A DNA stretch of 64,000 nt, taken from contig NZ_JUHH01000001.1 of NCBI RefSeq assembly GCF_000799735.1, positions 620,001 to 684,000 of the forward strand. Direction: 5' to 3'. The notes below the pieces were generated by a model. It was not told the origin of the DNA and ran no database searches. It was given only the letters and a program-made list of their open reading frames with translations. The position numbers and the translations under genes are program-made. Each line of letters opens with the position of its first letter. Positions within the stretch are counted from its first letter, which is position 1. The stretch comes from Methylotenera sp. G11 (GTDB lineage Bacteria > Pseudomonadota > Gammaproteobacteria > Burkholderiales > Methylophilaceae). Positions 25,258 through 34,392 of this stretch are shown one piece after another.

Positions 25258-25332
25258 AAACTATCTTAACAATCAATTTAACTTATATTATACGCCACTG
25301 TAAAATGCACAGCAATTGCAAAGGAAGCTGTT

Positions 25333-26085
25333 ATGAAAATACTAGTCGCAGTAAAACGTGTGGTCGATTACAACATCAAGGTTCGCATCAAACCGGATGG
25401 CTCAGATGTCGATATTGACGGCGTCAAAATGAGCGTGAATCCATTTGATGAGAATGCCATCGAGGAAGCGCTCCGTCTTAAGGAAAAAGGCATCGCCACT
25501 GAAGTCGTTGCGGTTTCATTTGGCACCGCAGCCAATCAGGACGTGCTCAGGCATGCGCTGGCCATGGGTGCTGACCGGGCCATACTCGTAGACAGTGATG
25601 CAGCGCTGCAGCCATTGGCGGTGGCAAAACTGCTGAAATCCATCGCTTCACGCGAGCAGACGGATATTGTCCTTCTGGGCAAGCAGGCCGTTGATGACGA
25701 CGCAGGCCAAACCGGCCAGATGCTGGCGGCATTGCTCGATTATCCGCAGGCAACCTTCGCATCGGCACTGGCAGTGAACGGGAACGAGATTGCAGTGACA
25801 CGCGAAGTGGACGGCGGCACCGAAACCCTGGCGCTGGATCTTCCCGCCGTGATTACCGCAGACCTGCGCCTGAACGAACCGCGCTTTGTAAAGCTGCCTA
25901 ATCTGATGATGGCACGAAAAAAACCCATAGAAACCATCAGCGCAGCGGAACTGGGTGTTGACGCGACACCGCGCCTTAAACTTCTGAAAGTGTCAGAACC
26001 ACCTGCCAGAAAAGCCGGCATCAAGGTCGGCAGCATCACGGAGCTGCTAGAAAAATTGCGTACCCATGAAGGAGTCCAGCTATGA
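25333..26085 (+). CDS. etfB: electron transfer flavoprotein beta subunit
   Basis: The 250-residue beta subunit begins MKILVAVKRVVDYNIKVR and has the AMP-binding and signature regions VNPFDENAIEEALRLKE and DIVLLGKQAVDDDAGQTGQMLAALL typical of the housekeeping ETF group. With EtfA it accepts electrons from acyl-CoA or methylated-amine dehydrogenases and passes them to ETF-QO. AAGGAAG precedes ATG 25333. It overlaps etfA by four bases (ATGA), indicating translational coupling. In a methylotroph the donor could be a sarcosine- or methylamine-type dehydrogenase; that is inference. Confidence 0.95.
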   Translation: MKILVAVKRVVDYNIKVRIKPDGSDVDIDGVKMSVNPFDENAIEEALRLKEKGIATEVVAVSFGTAANQDVLRHALAMGADRAILVDSDAALQPLAVAKLLKSIASREQTDIVLLGKQAVDDDAGQTGQMLAALLDYPQATFASALAVNGNEIAVTREVDGGTETLALDLPAVITADLRLNEPRFVKLPNLMMARKKPIETISAAELGVDATPRLKLLKVSEPPARKAGIKVGSITELLEKLRTHEGVQL

Positions 26086-27017
26086 AAACCCTAATCCTGG
26101 CCGAGCATAACGGCACAGAAATCAACCCATCCATTTACCAGGCGGTCACGGCTGCACAATTCTGGAACTTGCCGATCGAGGTACTGGTGGCCGGCAGCAA
26201 TATCAGCGCCGTTGCACAGCAGGCAGCTTCAATTACCGGAGTAAGCCGCGTGCTGCATGCAGATGCCGAACATTTAAGCCACCAGCTGGCAGAAGACTTG
26301 GCTAAACTGATTGCCGCCACAGGCCGCGAATACAAGGTCATTCTTGCGGCGCACTCATCATTCAGCCGCAATATCTTGCCGCGCGCTGCTGCGCTGCTTG
26401 ATGTAGCCATGATTTCCGACGTATTGGAAATCCAGGCAGACAATACTTATGTGCGTTCGGTCTATGCCGGTAACATTTACACCACGATCCAGAGTGCAGA
26501 CGCCATCCAGGTGCTCACCATACACGGCAGCAACTACCCGGCTGCGGGTGCAATTGAAAACAAAGCACATATCCAGCAGCTTGAGGCTCCGCCAGCACAG
26601 CGCAAGTCACGCTGGGTATCGGAAACACGCAGCCAATCAGACCGCCCGGCTTTAAGTTCTGCCAAAGTCGTCGTTTCCGGCGGCAGGTCATTGGGCAGTG
26701 CCGCCAGCTTTGAACAAGTGCTGGCACCGCTGGCCGAAAAACTCGGGGCTGCCCTGGGCGCCACGCGTGCCGCTGTCGATGCCGGATTTGCGCCTAACGA
26801 TATACAGGTTGGCCAGACCGGCGTTGTCGTGGCACCTGAGCTTTACATTGCAGTTGGCGTGTCTGGCGCGGTGCAGCATACCTATGGCATGAGAGACAGC
26901 AAAATCGTAGTGGCAATCAACCAGGATCCTGACGCGCCGATATTCCAGGTTGCGGATTATGGGCTGGTAGCGGATTTATTCGAAGCCGTGCCTGCACTTA
27001 CGGCAGCTGTTCAATAA
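26082..27017 (+). CDS. etfA: electron transfer flavoprotein alpha subunit
   Basis: The 311-residue alpha subunit carries the FAD-binding C-terminal domain: [51 protein letters not shown] and [19 protein letters not shown], matching the group-I ETF pattern. The N-terminal domain is the usual Rossmann-like fold. It is translationally coupled to etfB by the ATGA overlap and followed 17 bases later by a ferredoxin-NADP reductase. Start is the ATG in the overlap. No defects are seen. Confidence 0.95.
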   Translation: MKTLILAEHNGTEINPSIYQAVTAAQFWNLPIEVLVAGSNISAVAQQAASITGVSRVLHADAEHLSHQLAEDLAKLIAATGREYKVILAAHSSFSRNILPRAAALLDVAMISDVLEIQADNTYVRSVYAGNIYTTIQSADAIQVLTIHGSNYPAAGAIENKAHIQQLEAPPAQRKSRWVSETRSQSDRPALSSAKVVVSGGRSLGSAASFEQVLAPLAEKLGAALGATRAAVDAGFAPNDIQVGQTGVVVAPELYIAVGVSGAVQHTYGMRDSKIVVAINQDPDAPIFQVADYGLVADLFEAVPALTAAVQ

Positions 27018-27034
27018 CCGGAAAAGAAAGAATC

Positions 27035-27811
27035 ATGAGTAAATATTCAACCGAATGCGTCCTGAGTGTCCATCACTGGAATGACAGCCTGTTCAGCTTC
27101 AAGACCACGCGTGACCCTGGCCTGCGTTTTGAAAACGGCCAATTCGTGATGATAGGACTGGAGGTTGACGGACGCCCCCTTACACGCGCCTACAGCATTG
27201 CCAGCCCCAACTATGAAGAGCATCTGGAGTTCTTCAGCATCAAGGTTCCCAATGGCCCCCTGACCTCGCGCCTGCAGCACCTGCAGCCAGGTGACGAGTT
27301 GCTGGTGAGCAGGAAACCTACCGGCACCCTGGTGATCCATGACCTGAAGCCTGCCAAAAACCTTTATTTATTATCCACCGGTACCGGTCTCGCACCTTTC
27401 ATGAGCCTGATCCAGGACATTGAAGTCTACGACCGCTTTGAAAAAGTGGTATTGATACACGGGGTTCGCCAGCTCAGTGAGCTCGCCTATGCCGATTTTA
27501 TTGAAAATACACTGCCCAACAATGAGTTCTTTGGTGAAGAAGTCCGGAGTAAATTGATTTACTACCCTACAGTCACCAGGGAGCCGTTCCGCAACCAGGG
27601 TCGGCTCACCGACCTGATCAATTCCGGCAAGCTGTTTGAAGATATCGGATTGCCACCGCTGAACCCTGAGAACGACAAGGCGATGATATGCGGCAGCCCG
27701 CAAATGCTTGCCGATACGGAAGCACTGCTGGATGCCCGTGGATTCAAAGTATCGCTGCGCATCGGAGACCCGGGGGATTATGTGATTGAACGCGCCTTTG
27801 TAGAAAAATAA
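27035..27811 (+). CDS. fpr: ferredoxin-NADP+ reductase
   Basis: This 258-residue flavoprotein has FAD-binding RAYSIASPN, the NADP site STGTGLAPFMSLIQD, a GSPQMLADTEALL motif, and ends in AFVEK, like the Azotobacter FPR subclass. It moves electrons between NADPH and ferredoxin or flavodoxin. It lies 17 bases after etfA, so it may be co-transcribed with the ETF genes, an arrangement that could link NADPH with ETF-quinone flow, although FNRs are also widespread stand-alone genes. Confidence 0.92.
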   Translation: MSKYSTECVLSVHHWNDSLFSFKTTRDPGLRFENGQFVMIGLEVDGRPLTRAYSIASPNYEEHLEFFSIKVPNGPLTSRLQHLQPGDELLVSRKPTGTLVIHDLKPAKNLYLLSTGTGLAPFMSLIQDIEVYDRFEKVVLIHGVRQLSELAYADFIENTLPNNEFFGEEVRSKLIYYPTVTREPFRNQGRLTDLINSGKLFEDIGLPPLNPENDKAMICGSPQMLADTEALLDARGFKVSLRIGDPGDYVIERAFVEK

Positions 27812-27882
27812 ACCTTGAACTGCCGCCATGGGCTGAATGCCACCACCCAACCCATGGCATTCATGATGCTGGCTGCAATCAA

Positions 27883-30800
27883 TCAAACCTGCGCAGGAAC
27901 ATAATCTGTATTTCCAGCATGATTCCCTGCAACCAGCAATTCAAAATCATCAATCGGCACCGGCTTGCTGAACAGATAGCCCTGGAATGCCCGGCAACCA
28001 TGGCCTGACAGGAACTGCATCTGCGCCTCGGTTTCCACGCCTTCCGCCAGCACTTCCAGCCCCAGGCTCAGGCCGAGGGTGATGATGGTGTTCACGATGC
28101 TGGCATCGTTGCTGTCGATCATGACATCCCGCACGAATGACTGATCTATCTTCAGCTGATCCAGCGGCAGGCGCTTGAGATACGACAGCGAGGAATACCC
28201 GGTACCGAAGTCATCCAGCGAGAAGCCTAGCCCTTTGGCTTTAAGCACCGTCATTTTTGCGATGATGTCTTCGATATTTTCCACCAGCATGCTTTCGGTC
28301 AGCTCTAATTTCAGCTTGGATGGATCCACCCCGGTTCGATCGATCAGCTGGGTGAGCTTGTCAACAAAATCAACCTGCAGATACTGGCGGGGGCTGACGT
28401 TAACCGACAGCACCAGGTTTGCGGTATGCGGCTTATTCGCCCATGACAGCAACTGCCTGCATGCGCTGTCCAATACCCAGTCGCCTATCTGCAGAATCAG
28501 ACCGGTATCCTCTGCCAGCTGAATGAAATATCCCGGCATCACCAGGCCGCGGTGCGGATGATTCCAGCGCAACAGCGCTTCGGCACCGACGATATGCCGT
28601 TCCTGATTCAGCTGGGGCTGGAAATACAGCACGAACTGCCCGTAAAGGATACCCATATGCAAGTCAGCCTCCAGTGCAACCCGTTCACGGACAAGCGCCT
28701 CCATCTGCGGGTCAAAAAAGCTGAATGTATTGCGCCCGGAATCTTTGGCTTTGTACATGGCCAGGTCGGCACGCCTTAGCAGTTCGTCTACAGAGGTAGG
28801 CGTATCATGGTTGAACAGCGTAACGCCTATGCTTGGCGTGGTGTGGTGTACATAACTATTGAGCCGGAAAGGCGCTTTAAAACTCAGCAGAATCTTTTCG
28901 CACACCGTGCTGGCCTGTACTGCCGCTTCCCTCAGGTTTTCATCCAGCTCATTGATAATCACGACGAACTCATCCCCGCCAAGGCGACCAACGGTATCAC
29001 TGTCACGCACACATTTCACGATACGCCGGGCGACTTCAACCAGCAGCATATCTCCTACATCATGGCCATGGGTGTCATTGAGGGATTTGAAATTATCGAG
29101 GTCGATAAACAGTACTGCGCCGGAATGATGGCTGCGCAAGCTTGAGGTCAAGCGCTGCTTGAGGCGGTCAATCAGCAGCTGGCGATTCGGCAAACCGGTC
29201 ATTGAATCATAAAACGCAAGCTGCTGGATCTTCATCTCGGTCTGCTTGCGCTGCGTGATGTCCCGCATCACCGCCACCCAATGCGTGCTCAGGCCGACCA
29301 CATCGCTGATGGGCACAATATCCAGTTCCAGCCAGATTTCCTCGCCGGATTTCTTATAGTGGATCACTTCTGTATGCACCGGCCGCCAGTCGCCAAGGGT
29401 CTGGCTTATTTTCTGCAGCTCTTCTTTCTGCGTATTCTTGCCATACAGGATACTTGACGACTTGCCGATCACGTCCTCGCGGCTGAAGCCGGTGATGCTC
29501 TCGAATGCTTCATTGACGAATATGATGCGGTGCCCCAGATCGTCGGTCGACGCCGATTCCGTAATCATCACGATGTCATTCAGCCTTGAAATCCCGCTTT
29601 CCAGCAATCTCAGGTGTGCCTGTGAATTATGGCGCTCAATGGCAATGCCCAGGATGTGCGAACATGCATCCACGAGTTCCAGCTCTTCATCGCCCGGAAT
29701 ATACGGCTCCCCATGATAGACCGCAAAGGTACCGATCACGGCGTGATTGCTTGACAGGATGGGAGATGACCAGCAGGCGCGCAAACCATATTGCATCGCA
29801 TCTGCCCTGTAATTATCCCAGAACGGGTCATGTTCAATATCCGCGACAATAACCCGCCGCTTCTGATAAGCAGCCGCGCCGCATGAACCGTTTTTGCTGC
29901 CGATTTCCAGCCCTTCCAGACTCTGCATGTAAGCATCAGGGAGCTTGATCGCAGCACCTTTGCTCAAATGACGCCCATCACTGCTGATGAGCATGATGGC
30001 GCACATGCACTTCGGGAACTGCGATTCGATCAGCTTCACGGCGGCATGCAGCACTTCCGTCAATGGCGCGTTCGCTGCAATACGTTCAAGAATGGCGTTC
30101 TGGCCTGCCTTGAACGCTTCCAGACGCTTGCGCTCAGAAATGTCCTGGAACGCCCCCTGCAACCGTACAATCGTGCCATCCGCATCCCGCACTGCCTGGC
30201 CTATGGTGCGTACCCAGATACGCTTTCCTTTGGCAGTTATTTTTTCCAGCTCAAGGTCATAAGGCGTACCGCTCTGAATGCAATGACTGACCGCAGTCTG
30301 TATTTTCAGCTGGTGCTCCGGTACAAAAAATGAAACCCCCTCCTGAATAGTAGGCGAATGGCCGGCAGGCATGTCATGAATTGCTGCCACTTCATCTGAC
30401 CATGTCACTTTTCTGCTTTCGATATCCATGATCCAGCCCCCCAGGTGCGCAGCGCTGCCGGCTATTTTAAGCAGGTTTTCGGCACGTTCGCGCCGCTCGA
30501 TTTCGTCCTGGAGTGCAATAGTACGGCTTCTCACATTGCGCCGGATTTGCAGGTTCCAGGTAAAAACCAGCCCCAGCAATATCAATACCGAAACTGCGGC
30601 AAAGGTAATCCAGCGAATAATCCTGTGCTCTAAAACACTGCTGCTGTAAATAAAACCTGCGAGATTGTAATCAGCCGGAATAATCCCAAGTATGGCCAGC
30701 GTCTTGGCAATACTCTCCCAGCGCTCTACATTCATGTGGCCGAACTCGACAACATCGGAAAGCACATATGGCTCCATAATGCCGGCTTCTTTAAGCAGGA

Positions 30801-31647
30801 TGTCATAGGTGATTCCGTGTTCGGAAACACCGGGCATGCCGGCAATCAGCCTGGCGATTTCCTCACGGTGTTCAAATGCATAAGCCCAGCCTTTTTTGGT
30901 AGCGCGTAAAAATGCATCTACACGCTCGGGATGCGCGGTGATCTCACGTTCGTTGGTAAACAGGACATCACCGTAAAAATCAATGCCATACTTCTGGGTG
31001 CTTAATATCGAAGGGTGATACCCCATCGCCTCAAGCTGGGCGGGCTCAGCCGTGGCATAGGCCGAAATGACATCTACATTCCCCTTGATCAGGTCTTGCA
31101 GCTTCCATGTGTGCGGCAGCAGCGTCACGCGCTCAAGGCCAATACCCGCCTTATTCATCATGGCTTTAAACTGGGTTGCACCTTGATTGTTGGAAAGCAT
31201 GATGCGCTTGCCGATAAGGTCCTGCGGGCTGTTGATGTTTTTCTCGCTCAGGCTCAGCAGCACATAAGGCGAGTGCTGGAAAATTGACGCGATCGCTACG
31301 ACCGGCTTCCCATTGACGCGCGACATTAAAACATCAGAATCAGCAATGCCATATTGTGCGTCGCCTGAAAGCACCTGCTGGAGCGCAGACACACCCTGGC
31401 CACCCTCGACAATGTTCACATCCAGGTTTTCCTGCCGGTAAAAACCCTGGCTCTGCGCTGCATAATAGCCAGCGAACTGAAATTGGTGATGCCATTTCAG
31501 CTGTAATGTGATTTTTTCGGTTGCGCATGCGGCGCCGGATGCAGCAATACCGAAACCAGACAGCAGTGCCAGCCGCAAAAAGGCTCGCAGGAATACTCGC
31601 TGGAATACTCTAAGTACAATAGTTAACTTCACTTTTTGCTGCGTCAC
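27883..31647 (-). CDS. periplasmic NMT1/THI5-type sensor with PAS, GAF, GGDEF and EAL domains
   Basis: The 1254-residue signalling protein has a signal peptide or anchor, then an ABC-type binding domain of the NMT1/THI5 family (about 45-320: LKWHHQFQFAGYYAAQSQGF, VSALQQVLSGDAQYGIAD), one transmembrane helix near 340-360, PAS, GAF (about 530-680), PAS, GGDEF and EAL modules. GGDEF is intact, with I-site RDSD five residues before it. EAL is intact with EALLRWNHP, SVNVSP, ELTESM, DDFGTGYSSLSYL, KIDQSF and EGVE. It probably both makes and breaks cyclic di-GMP, gated by a periplasmic ligand not identifiable here. The reading starts at a GTG (31647) with no clear ribosome site, so the start is uncertain. 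Confidence 0.9.
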   Translation of the reverse strand: MTQQKVKLTIVLRVFQRVFLRAFLRLALLSGFGIAASGAACATEKITLQLKWHHQFQFAGYYAAQSQGFYRQENLDVNIVEGGQGVSALQQVLSGDAQYGIADSDVLMSRVNGKPVVAIASIFQHSPYVLLSLSEKNINSPQDLIGKRIMLSNNQGATQFKAMMNKAGIGLERVTLLPHTWKLQDLIKGNVDVISAYATAEPAQLEAMGYHPSILSTQKYGIDFYGDVLFTNEREITAHPERVDAFLRATKKGWAYAFEHREEIARLIAGMPGVSEHGITYDILLKEAGIMEPYVLSDVVEFGHMNVERWESIAKTLAILGIIPADYNLAGFIYSSSVLEHRIIRWITFAAVSVLILLGLVFTWNLQIRRNVRSRTIALQDEIERRERAENLLKIAGSAAHLGGWIMDIESRKVTWSDEVAAIHDMPAGHSPTIQEGVSFFVPEHQLKIQTAVSHCIQSGTPYDLELEKITAKGKRIWVRTIGQAVRDADGTIVRLQGAFQDISERKRLEAFKAGQNAILERIAANAPLTEVLHAAVKLIESQFPKCMCAIMLISSDGRHLSKGAAIKLPDAYMQSLEGLEIGSKNGSCGAAAYQKRRVIVADIEHDPFWDNYRADAMQYGLRACWSSPILSSNHAVIGTFAVYHGEPYIPGDEELELVDACSHILGIAIERHNSQAHLRLLESGISRLNDIVMITESASTDDLGHRIIFVNEAFESITGFSREDVIGKSSSILYGKNTQKEELQKISQTLGDWRPVHTEVIHYKKSGEEIWLELDIVPISDVVGLSTHWVAVMRDITQRKQTEMKIQQLAFYDSMTGLPNRQLLIDRLKQRLTSSLRSHHSGAVLFIDLDNFKSLNDTHGHDVGDMLLVEVARRIVKCVRDSDTVGRLGGDEFVVIINELDENLREAAVQASTVCEKILLSFKAPFRLNSYVHHTTPSIGVTLFNHDTPTSVDELLRRADLAMYKAKDSGRNTFSFFDPQMEALVRERVALEADLHMGILYGQFVLYFQPQLNQERHIVGAEALLRWNHPHRGLVMPGYFIQLAEDTGLILQIGDWVLDSACRQLLSWANKPHTANLVLSVNVSPRQYLQVDFVDKLTQLIDRTGVDPSKLKLELTESMLVENIEDIIAKMTVLKAKGLGFSLDDFGTGYSSLSYLKRLPLDQLKIDQSFVRDVMIDSNDASIVNTIITLGLSLGLEVLAEGVETEAQMQFLSGHGCRAFQGYLFSKPVPIDDFELLVAGNHAGNTDYVPAQV

Positions 31648-31767
31648 CTTAAGTTCTATTTCTTACCGAGAGTCTACAAACCAACCATATCACCAATATG
31701 GCTCATATCTTGTCACAATAGTTAAGATTAAACCAAGTGATATTTATTTAATTTCACCGTATAGAAA

Positions 31768-31800
31768 AGGACAAAGGGCACTCAAGCGCCCTTTGTCCGT
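31768..31800 (-). terminator. strong intrinsic terminator after the alcohol dehydrogenase gene
   Basis: GGACAAAGGGC and GCCCTTTGTCC form an 11-bp perfect stem around a short loop. On the minus strand it is followed by TTTTCT, consistent with termination of the alcohol dehydrogenase transcript whose stop is at 31879. Confidence 0.85.
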
Positions 31801-31878
31801 TTTACCGTGCTGACATTTGCCATGAACCCTGTTTATAGGGCCGGCCCATCCAGCGATGCTTAAAATATTAAAGGAATA

Positions 31879-33036
31879 TTAAATGGAAGCTTCAAGGACT
31901 TTGCGGCTCACCTGCAAGTCTACGTCCCGGTGCTCGCCCAGCGTCACCATGTGATGCGATTCAAGTTTATTGATTAAACCGGCAATCGCATCCGCACCGA
32001 TCTGATATTCTGAAAGGCGGGTTTTCATGCCCAGACTTTCAAAAAATTCACGTGTTTTCCGGATGGCAGCTTCAATGCGCTCTTCTTCCGTGCCTGATTC
32101 GATGTTCCAGATACGTTCCGCATATTGCAGCAGCTTTTCACGTTTGGAATCCCTGCGCACGCTCAGCATGTTCGGCAGTATGACCGCCAGTGTCTGCGCG
32201 TGGTCAAGACCATACAACGCAGTGATTTCATGCCCTATCATGTGTGTTGCCCAGTCCTGCGGCACACCCGCGCCTATCAGCCCGTTTAATGCCAGCGATG
32301 CACTCCACATGAAATTTGCCTGTAATTCATAATCCCGGGGGTTTTGTAGCAGCTTGGGGCCAATCTCAACCAGAGTTGACAGCAGCCCTTCGGCAAACCT
32401 GTCCTGCACCATGGCGCCTACCGGGTAAGTCAGGTATTGTTCAACCGTATGGGTAAAGGCATCCACCACGCCATTCGCCAGCTGGCGTTTAGGCAAGGTA
32501 TAGCTTTTGGTCGGATCCAGAATCGAAAACCGCGGGAACACATGCTCACTTGAAAAATGCAGCTTCGCTTTTTCTTCTTCACGCGTAATCACCGAGCCAT
32601 CGTTCATTTCCGACCCGGTAGCCGGCAATGTCAGTATAGTGCCATAAGGTACGGCCTCTTTAACATCACTTCCGCGCGTGAGCAGTATCTCCCAGGCATC
32701 ATTATCCTGGCAGGCAGCTGCGGCTACAAACTTGGTGCCGTCAATGACAGAACCACCGCCGATTGCAAGCAGGAAATCCAGCTTACCTTTTTTAACCTGT
32801 GCCACGGCCTTGACCAGCGTTTCATACCTGGGGTTAGGCTCAATGCCCTCAAACAGCTCTACATACCTTTCGCCCAAAGCACTCAAGGCTTCATCCAAAG
32901 TGCCATTGTGCCTTGCACTCTGTCCGCCGATTAATACCAGCACCCTGGCATTCGCCGGAACCAGTTTATCAAGTTCGGCCACTTTACCTTTGCCGAAAAC
33001 AATCCGGGTTGGATTGTAAAAATCAAAATTCTGCAT
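31879..33036 (-). CDS. iron-type alcohol dehydrogenase, YqhD-like (probably NADPH-dependent)
   Basis: The 385-residue protein is a group III metal-dependent alcohol dehydrogenase. GGGSVID (93-99) is the nucleotide-binding loop. The metal ligands Asp192, His196, His265 and His279 sit at a constant minus-two offset from E. coli YqhD (194, 198, 267, 281). YqhD reduces short aldehydes with NADPH, typically for detoxification. ATG 33036 is preceded by AAAGAGG. A TetR-type operator lies 37-51 bases upstream and no regulator gene adjoins it. In a methylotroph it may reduce reactive aldehydes; substrate unproven. Confidence 0.93.
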   Translation of the reverse strand: MQNFDFYNPTRIVFGKGKVAELDKLVPANARVLVLIGGQSARHNGTLDEALSALGERYVELFEGIEPNPRYETLVKAVAQVKKGKLDFLLAIGGGSVIDGTKFVAAAACQDNDAWEILLTRGSDVKEAVPYGTILTLPATGSEMNDGSVITREEEKAKLHFSSEHVFPRFSILDPTKSYTLPKRQLANGVVDAFTHTVEQYLTYPVGAMVQDRFAEGLLSTLVEIGPKLLQNPRDYELQANFMWSASLALNGLIGAGVPQDWATHMIGHEITALYGLDHAQTLAVILPNMLSVRRDSKREKLLQYAERIWNIESGTEEERIEAAIRKTREFFESLGMKTRLSEYQIGADAIAGLINKLESHHMVTLGEHRDVDLQVSRKVLEASI

Positions 33037-33073
33037 ATATAAACCTCTTTAGTTTGTAAATTCAATTAGATAT

Positions 33074-33088
33074 TAGACTGGTCGTCTA
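33074..33088. promoter_or_regulatory. TetR-type operator at the alcohol dehydrogenase promoter
   Basis: TAGAC-TGGTC-GTCTA is a palindrome with the TAGAC/GTCTA ends of NemR/AcuR-type TetR operators, which govern electrophile and aldehyde detoxification genes. It lies 37 bases before the dehydrogenase start. The matching regulator is not in this window. Confidence 0.55.
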
Positions 33089-33091
33089 CAA

Positions 33092-33120
33092 ATTAACCTG
33101 GTACATATAAGCAGGTTAAT
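33092..33120. promoter_or_regulatory. inverted repeat next to the TetR-type operator
   Basis: ATTAACCTG (33092-33100) and CAGGTTAAT (33112-33120) form perfect 9-base arms around an 11-base spacer, adjacent to the operator and upstream of the alcohol dehydrogenase. It could be a second operator or RNA hairpin; function unknown. Confidence 0.35.
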
Positions 33121-33297
33121 AATGATCGCAGGCAAAGCAATACTGACTAAATAATGCCAGCTGTAATATGTGTCCTGAACAAATCATTTGCCCCTTGATT
33201 TGCAATTTATTATTATCAAAATATATTAAACCTTAACATTCACGTAAATTCCGCTAAAGATAGCGCTGATATTAAACGCCAGCTTAATGAGGTTAAA

Positions 33298-33645
33298 ATG
33301 GATACCATCCTTATAACTGTAATTGTTTTATATGCAGTTGCAATTATTGCTTATCTAGCAAAACCCTCGAAAACAGTATTTATTATTAAAATTAACGACC
33401 ATCTAGTTAAAATTACCAAAGGCCAAGCGCCTGGTAAATTTATCGCGGAATGCGAAGATATTGCAAGAATCCGAAAAAATATCAAAGGTAAAATATTTGG
33501 CATTCGAGAAAGTTTCGGTATTAAACTCAAGTTCTCGAGATCAATAAGTGAAGCAGAAAAACAAGTATTTAGAAATGTTTGGCCTAATGCATATTTTGGT
33601 GGAAATACACCACCAGAATCTGGAAGAAAGAGAAAACTTTTCTAA
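33298..33645 (+). CDS. DUF3634-like small membrane-anchored protein
   Basis: The 115-residue protein has one N-terminal transmembrane helix (residues 3-22) and a basic soluble tail. FSRSISEAEKQVFRNVWPN resembles the signature of DUF3634 proteins, in which an arginine/asparagine motif follows a beta-rich region. GAGG precedes ATG 33298. Function is unknown. Its base composition is markedly more A+T-rich than its neighbours, and it lies between an alcohol dehydrogenase (divergent) and a tRNA, so recent acquisition is possible. Confidence 0.7.
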   Translation: MDTILITVIVLYAVAIIAYLAKPSKTVFIIKINDHLVKITKGQAPGKFIAECEDIARIRKNIKGKIFGIRESFGIKLKFSRSISEAEKQVFRNVWPNAYFGGNTPPESGRKRKLF

Positions 33646-33759
33646 AAATTAAATTTTGAGTAGCTAAGATTAGATAAGCTGTTTTAAGTACTTAATTTAA
33701 ATCAAAAGCTGATTTTGAATCAAAAAAGTGTAAAGCATTTCACTATAATAGCTTAAGTA

Positions 33760-33792
33760 AAAAGGCTGAAACCATTATGGAATCAGCCTTTT
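33760..33792 (-). terminator. bidirectional terminator next to tRNA-Arg
   Basis: AAAAGGCTGA (33760-33769) and TCAGCCTTTT (33783-33792) form a stem with A and T tracts on both sides. On the minus strand it ends the tRNA-Arg transcript; on the plus strand it could end the DUF3634 transcript. Confidence 0.85.
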
Positions 33793-33799
33793 CATTTTA

Positions 33800-33875
33800 T
33801 GGCGCCCCCGACACGAATCGAACGTGTGACCCTCCCCTTAGGAGGGGGATGCTCTATCCACTGAGCTACGGGGGC
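33800..33875 (-). tRNA. tRNA-Arg (anticodon CCU)
   Basis: A 76-base cloverleaf is readable on the minus strand. The acceptor stem GCCCCCG pairs with CGGGGGC, followed by discriminator G and an encoded CCA. The D-arm is GCTC/GAGC; the anticodon arm is TCCCC-CTCCTAA-GGGGA with CCT as anticodon; the T-arm is ACACG-TTCGAAT-CGTGT. It reads the rare Arg codon AGG. Confidence 0.97.
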
Positions 33876-34016
33876 CATTAATACAGGGGTCGTAGTATAA
33901 GGCTTTTAACGTCTTTAATAAATATGCTGATGATTGAAACATGGGCCACTTACGCATTAAAACTGCTGCATGCGCAAATGACCCATATTGGTATTACCCG
34001 AATTACCGTTAAATCA

Positions 34017-34352
34017 TCAGCAATCGATCACTTTAATCTGCTCTGATAGCCGGATAAAACGTTCTACCGGCGTTACCCATACAATGCCGTCTCCAACCTG
34101 CCCGGTATGCCCGACTTCTACAATGATCTGCAGCACACCTTCCAGCATTTCGTCCGGCACGATGATCTCAATATGGACCTTGGGGCTGTAGTCCGTTAAC
34201 TCCTCCCTGATGCCCTGAGCCGGTTTTGCCACATAATGGCCGCAGCCTTCCACTTTACTGACGGTCATACCCGGAAAAGCCTTGATATTACGCAGGGCTG
34301 AACGAATTTTTGGCAGGCGGTGCGGCTGTATAACCGCTTTGATTTCTTTCAT
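34017..34352 (-). CDS. PII-like signalling protein associated with metal efflux (PII-NG type)
   Basis: The 111-residue protein has the PII fold: MKEIKAVIQPHRLPKIRSALRNI at the start and GHTGQVGDGIVWVTPVERFIRL at the C-terminal signature. The T-loop differs from GlnB/GlnK, with GCGHYVAKPAQGIREELTDYSPK and no uridylylation Tyr in its usual sequence. This matches PII-superfamily members encoded beside heavy-metal RND pumps. It is 40 bases after czcA on the same strand, so likely the last gene of that operon. A role in metal sensing or pump modulation is inferred; a nitrogen role is less likely. Confidence 0.85.
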   Translation of the reverse strand: MKEIKAVIQPHRLPKIRSALRNIKAFPGMTVSKVEGCGHYVAKPAQGIREELTDYSPKVHIEIIVPDEMLEGVLQIIVEVGHTGQVGDGIVWVTPVERFIRLSEQIKVIDC

Positions 34353-34392
34353 TTCAGAAACTCCTTTATCTTATGCATTATTATTCTGTGCA

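Noticed and set aside
27825-27858. Inverted repeat GCCATGGG/CCCATGGC after fpr as terminator
   Set aside because: Arms are only 8 bases, the loop is 18, there is no T-tract and competing pairings exist.
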